From: Elysia chlorotica
Lineage: Eukaryota; Mollusca; Gastropoda; Plakobranchidae
Direction: 5' to 3'
Length of the DNA: 64,000 nt
NCBI GenBank assembly: GCA_003991915.1
Contig: RQTK01000703.1
Coordinates: 1-64,000 of the forward strand
Below, piece by piece: positions 57,201 to 64,000 of the stretch; the stretch's first letter is position 1, and each line of letters begins with the position of its first letter. The notes under the pieces were generated by a model, which was not told the DNA's origin, did no database searches, and worked only from the letters and a program-made list of their open reading frames with translations. A program made the translations under genes and the position numbers.

Positions 57201-58653
57201 TAAAGTAAGCGACGCTACCATTTTTTAAATTTTATTTGTTGGATAGAATTATTGATGCTTATGCATGTACATAGGCCGCTACCTTCCTTTTCTGATTATG
57301 CTGTTGTAATTATGAATTGTAGGTTTTCACGTATGTTACTGCAATGAAATCTCCAATATATGTCCATAATTGTTTGCACATTTATTTATGGATAATATGC
57401 ATACATATATATTATAACAATTATAATTTAACAACTTATCGAATTGGACAGAAATAATGCAAATAATTGATCTGAACTGACTTAGCTTTGAAATTTAGAT
57501 TACGTGTCGACAACTACAACGTCCTGTCAATAGGTGTCCTGATTTGCGACGACAAGGTTACCTCGAACAAACTCTTCCTTCAGTATATTTCAGGCTTACC
57601 CTGTAACAGATTGTGCTGTACTGTATTCTAAATGTAAAAAAAAAAAGCCTAAAGGTTTAAGCATATTAAAAGAGATACAGTATCATCAAACCTCACTCTG
57701 GTTCACATTGCATGAACTCGAAGACATTTTTGTTTTCCTCAACAAATTATTGGCGCAGTCAGTGTTGAGATAGTTTGTTATTAATTTGTTATGATTTAGT
57801 TACAATGATTTTGTCATGGGTTTTTCTGTTATTATGTTTGCACAGCTTCTAGGAATGCAAGTTAAAGTATGTAAAGCATAAGTAAATCATGATGTTCAAA
57901 GCTCCCACCCCACATCCTCCATCACTTTCAAATTTGATGCAACCAGGGTGAATCGGGCGCAAGCGGAAAATCGGACTTGAAGGTCCATACTGAGTAGAGC
58001 TATGTTTGGTGATTACATTTACTGGCTACATATAGGTCCTGTTGTAATCTGTGTCTCGTGTTCATTTATTTTCTAGGTAGAAAAAATGAGGTGAAAAAGA
58101 ATACATGACACATATATAATCCCTAAAATAGTCATTGACATAAGTTTTTTTTTCCTCATGAATACATAGCAATATTTATTTGTGATTTAGGGTGCAAGTC
58201 TGAATCCAAGTAAAGCAAGCGAGCTTAGTGTTGGTGGTGGAATTATATGTAGTCTTATGTTGTTTTGTTGCCTGACAGTGACAACTGTTACACTAACTAG
58301 ATTGTTATCCTTTCTTGGGTTTGCAGGATAGAATTTTGACATAGAGCGTTGGTCCCCCAATTATGGGCTGTCCCTGGTTCGAAACAACTAATCTTCTCAC
58401 CTGAAACCCAATCTCAAGTAGGCTTAACTCAGTCTCTTGGTGGAGGTTTTGTAAAATTAGAAATAGCTTTGATTCAGAGGTATAGTCTTTCATTTTATCC
58501 ATTGCTATGGAACTGAATTGAAAGATGCTAGAAATAAGTTAATACAGTGATGCTGATTTTCCATAAATGACTTTAAAAAGTTGACTTGTCAGAGTCGAGT
58601 AAAGGAATGTCAGCGAGTTGTGAGTTAATTATAATGCTAGTACAAGATTCATC
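57201..58653. other. AT-rich intergenic DNA
   Basis: No coding exon or repeat recognised. Confidence 0.4.
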
Positions 58654-58899
58654 GGGGGCGCGGTAGCACTTGCGTAGAACACCGGCGTCCGATGCAGGAT
58701 GTCTATGGTTCGAGCCCTGGCGAGTTGCCCCCTACTGGTTGGGTCGGTATCAGCTTAATGTGACTGGCTGAGACAAGAGTCATGGTATCCCCGCCCTGTC
58801 TCGTGTGCGGCAGCACATAATATTGTCAGACGTCAGTCTTGGGGCCCGTCCACAATATAGCCTATATAGTGCTGCCGCTGGACATTAAACCAACTCAAT
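58654..58899 (+). mobile_element. Full-length SINE
   Basis: Head GGGGGCGCGGTAGCACTTGC with B box ATGGTTCGAGCCCTGG, body CTACTGGTTGGGTCGGTATC, and tail GCTGGACATTAAACCAACTC. No clear target-site duplication. Confidence 0.88.
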
Positions 58900-61808
58900 T
58901 CCCTCTTTTTATGATTTATCTGTTTTAATAACTGCCCATGTTTTTTTGTGTGAATGATGTACATTTTAGAAAGTGTGAAATGTGTTTTATTTCGTCTGAT
59001 TTTTTTTTGTTATAAACAAGCCAAGTAAAAATGCGTTTGACAGTTCAATACATGTACTGAACTGTACAAAAGAACAGCTTTTCTTCGGAATAAATCAGTT
59101 GTTACATTATACATAGGATTTTCAGAGTGAATGAAAGTAGAGAAGAGAAATGTGATGCAGTAGAATTTTTCTATTAGTATTAATGTCTAAATAATGTAAT
59201 TGGCAAAGACTACAGTAGGTAGTTAAATATCAGGCAATGCGCTAGAAGACGTTAAGATTACTTCTGGTGGTGTTTTTTTAGTGTATATATCTTTCTTTTT
59301 TTACTTGTGGTCTCGGGTGTTCCACAAGATTGGTGGGAAGACTGGACGTGTGTGACTGAGTGAGTGTACAAAATGTGAAAGATTTGGTTAGGAGTCAAGT
59401 TTATTTATGTGGCTGTTTAATTTTGCATGTGTGTAAGTCTATACATGTGTAAGATACTGTAAAAACCAGAGCGAAAGGACACAGAACATATTTTCAGTAG
59501 TTCTTTTTTTTACATGATTGCTTTATTTCATCAATTTCAAGGGGTGAACATGAAATAATGCTGGATGAAATTATGAGTCAGAAAAACCTTGAATTGAATT
59601 TGAAATTTGTGAGGAAGGAAAATCACTTCTTTGTCTTAACATTTGCCACTGTATGAAATGTATTTATTGTGTTGAAATTGAATTATGTTTCATAGTTTCA
59701 TATCGCAAGTGAAATTGAATTGTATTTGATCAATGGATTAATTATTGATTATAATTATTATTATTAAACTTGACCACGATGCATTTGTTCAAGGTGTTGG
59801 CGTAGTTACTGCATGGAACAAGCATGTATCAATTTGCAGGCCAGTCGGAACTCAGTACATGTATATCTAAGCCCTACAAGAATATGTGTTGAAATAAGAA
59901 GCCTCATCTGGAAAAAAATTCTGTGTGTTCTATGAGTGTAAATTTCAGCAATTCGCTTAAGTCTATTTTCCTCTATTGTACCAACTCTGGTAATAGATTC
60001 ATGGATGTGATCTTTCAACTCAATCAGTATTAGGACCCATGTTGCAACACTGAGCTTAAATACATGTAGAAAGAATACAGGGACGAGGGTAGACATTTTT
60101 CAATAATAATCCTCAGATTTCAATCTCGAGGCTCGTCCACATGCTGACCTTAAAAGGTAAACATCGTTGATATAATACACACATAGTGACACAGTAAATA
60201 AAAGGTGCATCCACCCGTTGCAAGATCAGTGTCAGTATAATGTGATCGCCTGGGACTGGAGTCCAGGTTTCTAAATACATGATGATGATTTACAGAATGC
60301 CATTAAAAAAAATCATTTCAAGACAAAAAAGAGCTAGATAAATACAAGTATGATGACATTTATATTATACATACATAAATCAAGTTTATATATATTGAAA
60401 ACGAACAAGAAAGAAATGTGTCGTAGTCGAGGTTAGGTTAGATATCCAAGGATAGAGCATGCAGCTTCTATTTGGAAAGTTGGTTGTGTCTTTAACAATA
60501 TATTATCCCCATGGCACTGGTTGAGTCTGTGAAAGTATAATGTGACCAGCTAAGTCACGGCCATCAAAACGATAAAGTATGAGAAAGCTTCCTTTTCACT
60601 TTTCATTGGGAATGCGTTATTACAATGGGCCTCACATGTAAAAATATCAGACTCAACAAAACCTCAGCTTTAACGGAGTTGATCATTGTAACCACTTATT
60701 TGGACCTTGGTTATCAATCAGTCTTTGTCTCTAATATTGGTTGAAGATCTTCTCCACACATAAAATCAATCATAGAAATGCATTAGTTACTTGTACAATA
60801 ATTCATCCGATTACCCATATTCATTTGTCTGTCTTATTTACCCGCTTTCATCTGTCTGTATAACTCTGCCTCTATGAATCTCTGTATCGGCATTTGTGCC
60901 TGTCTCTCTCTCTCTTTCTTTCTGTAAGGTGAAGGATATAGTTTGAAAAAGGACCTACTTCAGTATTTTTTCTACTGATGCTACATGTATTTTGGTATTG
61001 TTATCTAAAAGAAGCACAATTTTCGCTCATCTCTGCATGGTTAACTACAGCACCAAACTTCTGTTAAATAATATTACTTTATGAAATAATAGTATCACAT
61101 TTCTATCATAAAAAAAGAAGAGAAACTGTGCACATCACAATACTCTTATTTCTTACTGTATATATTTTCTCTTGAAACCTAGAAACGTTTATGGGAGAGA
61201 GTTTCCACCAGAAAATAATCGAATTGGAACATCAAATACATGGATATAGTGCTTATTAGTTAAAACACCGCACCACATATAGAATCTAGTGCGTATAGAA
61301 CTCCTTGCCGTTCGCTCATTAATTTTGTTTCCAATCCCGGATTACTATGAGTAAACAGTACGTTAGTATGCTCAGTTTATACAGTATTTCATGGCGTTTT
61401 GTCTATTCCTGCAAATTAAAAAAAAACAACAAGTCTACACATTAAAAATAAATATTTTCAACTTTGGTTTCACACAAATGTTGATCACACAACTTTTTAT
61501 AATTTGCTTATTTGATTTTCAATCGCAGATTACTGTCAGCAGACTAAATGTGATCATGCTCATTAACCACTGATACCAAATGATATTTCCGTTCAAGTGT
61601 TGATATAATTATAATCTGCATGTAATTTGTAAAAAATCTTATCACAGTTGCAAGTAAAAAAAAATACATCTATATAATAAATTATATCATATATAAAGCT
61701 CAAACATTATAACATAAGATATACAATTGATGGTTCGGTCGTAGTTTTGTACACAACAAGGTTTTCGCCGCCCACTGCTGTGACGTGTTATGTCAAGGTC
61801 AAGGTCGG
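58900..61808. other. Intergenic DNA with SINE scraps
   Basis: No coding region. Weak SINE-body fragments (TCAGTGTCAGTATAATGTGA at 60227 and GAAAGTATAATGTGACCAGC near 60531) are present. It probably includes the 3' UTR of the minus-strand membrane-protein gene at its right end. Confidence 0.45.
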
Positions 61809-61960
61809 TCAGAGCAGGAGCGCCTTCTGGTACTTGCGCTTGGGCCGCTCGTCGAAGCACTTCTTGTGGATGGTGTAGCTTGCCCAGGTGAGGACGATGA
61901 GTCCGGTGATGAAACACGCGATGAAGAAGAGGCGGAGGGTCAGCCACAGGTAGTCGTTGC
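61809..61960 (-). CDS. Membrane protein exon C (stop)
   Basis: Residues 70-119, GNDYLWLTLRLFFIACFITG and LIVLTWASYTIHKKCFDERP with KRKYQKALLL, then TGA at 61811-61809. Acceptor TGACCAG. This exon is markedly richer in GC than its flanks and codes cleanly, which supports it being real. Confidence 0.75.
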
Positions 61961-63218
61961 CTGGTCACAGGATAGAGGATGGACATGAGATAAGATGGGC
62001 ATAGGTCATAAGATAAGCATAACAGATACGATAGACGTAAAAGAAAAGATTGGCATAAGAGTAAGATAGGTATAGGTGATGGACATAAGACTAAGAGAAA
62101 AGATGGGCATAAGAGATAAGATGGATATTTATAAGAGATACGATGGACATAAGATTAAGAGATATGATGGACATAAGAATAAGATAGGCATAGGTGATAA
62201 GATGGACATAAGACTAAGACTAGTTAGAGAAAAGATGGGCATTAGAATAGGTAAAAAAATACATTAAAATAGGTATAAGAGATAAATTGGACATTAGAGT
62301 AAGATAGGCATAAGAGATAAGATAGGTATAAGAGATTACTAGTTATTGCGTGGACACAAACAGGTAAAACACCTCAGTTTTAATATAACCTCTCATATCT
62401 CATTTCTAATTTAATACAGATGAAGAGTTGCAGTCGTAACGCCCAACGTCATGACTCAATATTGTAGACGGGTTCTAAGACTAACAACTGCAACATCTGA
62501 CTATTTTACTGCCACACATGACAGTGCGGGGATACCTGTACTCCTGTCTCACACGATAACAAATTAACATTATACTAACACCACCCCAACATTATTAAAA
62601 AAGTGATTGTGAGTTTCGAACCATATAAGATAATGAAAAGAAAGTCAGATAAATCTGTAAATGTAAATGCAAATTGCCAAACTGAAAGGTAGATAATACT
62701 ATTAGAAATAATTAAAAAAAATTATGACAGTGGCAGATTGTATTACCTTCTTTGCTATCACCAGTTGTCAAAGGGCCAGTAACATTCTGTGAGTTTATAA
62801 AGGATACAAATGTTGTAAAAATTTTGAAGAAATGGTAATAATAATATTATTAATAAAAACAAATTAGAGTCTAGTAATAATAATAATAAAACCATAATTA
62901 ATAACCGGGTTGGGTGGAAGATTTAAAATGAGGGAGATTGAGAGAAAACAAAACATGAAAAAAATTAAAATAAAAAAACAGGAAAACAAATTAAAAAAAC
63001 AACAACAATGATATTATCAAACAAAAACAAAGTACGAAAACGCAACCCACCAGAAAGGTCTCGTTCCCTGCTGCTGCGTTATAGTGACCCCAAACACTGT
63101 TACTTTCCATGCCGCCCATCCCACCTGAGACAGAGACGGTTGTTTGACCGGTGGTCACTGTTTTCAAGACTCTGGCCAGGTACAGCTGGGGGCTCGTCTC
63201 ATTCCCACTGGACACCAT
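61809..63218 (-). CDS. Unrecognised single-pass membrane protein, three exons
   Basis: Exons 63218-63051, 62786-62747 and 61960-61809 join in phase and give 119 codons plus TGA. The N-terminal 70 residues look extracellular: N-glycosylation sequons NET (6 and 52) and NVT (57), Ser/Thr/Gly-rich with VSVSGGMGGMES. One membrane segment (about 80-99) reads LFFIACFITGLIVLTWASYT, followed by a short basic tail HKKCFDERPKRKYQKALLL. There is no signal peptide at this ATG, so either it is a type III protein or the true start is further upstream; an AG at the base before ATG (CTGTCCAG/T) could be an acceptor. I do not recognise the family. Confidence 0.6.
61985..62335. repeat. Degenerate ATAAGA minisatellite
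   Basis: About 350 bases built of units such as GACATAAGA, GATAAGATGG and GATAGGCATAAGA in irregular order. It lies in the last intron of the membrane-protein gene. Confidence 0.9.
62438..62590 (-). mobile_element. SINE body fragment, diverged
   Basis: ATATTGTAGACGGGTTCTAA to ACATTATACTAACACCACC matches the SINE body in reverse with numerous changes. Confidence 0.6.
62747..62786 (-). CDS. Membrane protein exon B
   Basis: Residues 57-69 plus one base, NVTGPLTTGDSKE. A 40-base exon. Acceptor AACTCACAG, donor GTAATA. Confidence 0.6.
63051..63218 (-). CDS. Membrane protein exon A
   Basis: Residues 1-56, MVSSGNETSPQLYLARVLKT to NAAAGNETFL. A stop lies in frame 12 bases upstream of the ATG. Donor CTG/GTGGGT, phase 0. 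Confidence 0.55.
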
Positions 63219-63487
63219 ACTGGACAGTCACACGATTTCAGCGGTCGTTGGGTTTGGTTCTGCCTGGTGAAATTGAATAAATAAGTACATGGATAATGAT
63301 GGTTGTGATGATGATCATGATTGTTTTGTATTAGCACATTCATCATTTCTTTCCGACAACAGAATTAAAACAGGAGACAACTTTTGGCAGGAACAAGAAA
63401 CTGTTCCTTATTTCAGCACGCATGCGCAAACAATAAGCTTAACAGAGCCGAAAAAGGTCAAAGGTTGTATTGGTGTTGCTCTTTTTG

Positions 63488-63935
63488 TGGTCAAAGGGAA
63501 ATAAACAATAAATAATTTGTTGGATATTAAGACTGTAAGAGTTATTGCCATTTTTCAGTTAATGGTTGTTTTACAGTTTACGGTCTAAGGGAAATAATCA
63601 ATAAATACTTTGTTGGATAATAAGACTGTAAGAGTTATTGCCATTTTCAGTTAATGATATGTTTTACAGTTAACGATTTCAGAACAATTATGATTATAAT
63701 GACGACAAGAAGTAGGTTGATGACGATGATTGCTTTGTTTGTATGAATTTAGTGGAACATTTCAAGCAGACAACAAAATTAAAACATTTTTAGCAGGCAT
63801 GAACAAACAATAGCAGAGCAGCGAAAAGTCAACGTTTATGTTAGTGTTGCTTTTGTGGTCTAAGAGAAATAATCAACAAATAAATACTTTCTTGAATATT
63901 AAGACTGTAAAAGTTACCAATCTTTGTCAGACACA
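63488..63935. repeat. Three-copy repeat, about 93 bp unit
   Basis: The block GGGAAATAA...TAAATA...TTAAGACTGTAAGAGTTATT occurs at 63497-63570 and 63590-63655, with a diverged third copy at 63868-63920. TTTTACAGTT also recurs. Confidence 0.85.
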
Positions 63936-64000
63936 AAGTGTCAGTTTGACGCGAAAAAATAACAACAACAGATTAATCAATAAAATTATCTAATTCCGCA

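Noticed and set aside
62076-62267. ORF with MDI/GHK repeats
   Set aside because: Translation of the ATAAGA minisatellite.

Overview
The window is animal nuclear DNA, AT-rich with short exons, canonical GT-AG introns and a very heavy load of degraded mobile elements. A tRNA-headed SINE recurs about fifteen times, and together with the repeat style and the invertebrate-type SPOP, FAIM and BZW orthologues this points to a mollusc, most likely a gastropod. That assignment is an inference from pattern recognition and was not checked by any search.

Layout. Positions 1-20600 are a transposon graveyard. It holds colinear pieces of one RNase H-bearing LINE interrupted by Harbinger and hAT pieces, two copies of an integrase/OTU-protease element, a tyrosine-recombinase-like ORF joined in frame to a hAT transposase piece, a second and spliced hAT gene broken by the 3' end of a Ty3/gypsy-like element, and several unclassified ORF remnants. 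A 75-base assembly gap beside a CT microsatellite lies at 20368-20442. Positions 21714-28438 (minus) carry ten coding exons of BZW/eIF5-mimic protein. Positions 36079-38152 (minus) carry a complete four-exon FAIM. Positions 43560-54228 (plus) carry a complete nine-exon SPOP of exactly 374 codons. Positions 61809-63218 (minus) carry three exons of an unrecognised single-pass membrane protein. Between these lie SINEs, tandem duplications, microsatellites and AT-rich DNA without recognisable genes.

Function. The host genes are unrelated housekeeping or regulatory genes: translation start-site control (BZW), apoptosis/proteostasis (FAIM) and a CUL3 substrate adaptor (SPOP). I see no operon or pathway linking them. 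SPOP introns are especially rich in insertions: SINE copies, a LINE fragment, an RTE-like tail, a foldback element 22 bases after a splice donor, and a 149-base tandem duplication at a splice acceptor.

Limits. Exon coordinates were derived by hand from splice consensus, reading frame and remembered family alignment. Element family names rest on motifs only. The last short BZW exon, the 5' noncoding exons and the transcript ends were not located.
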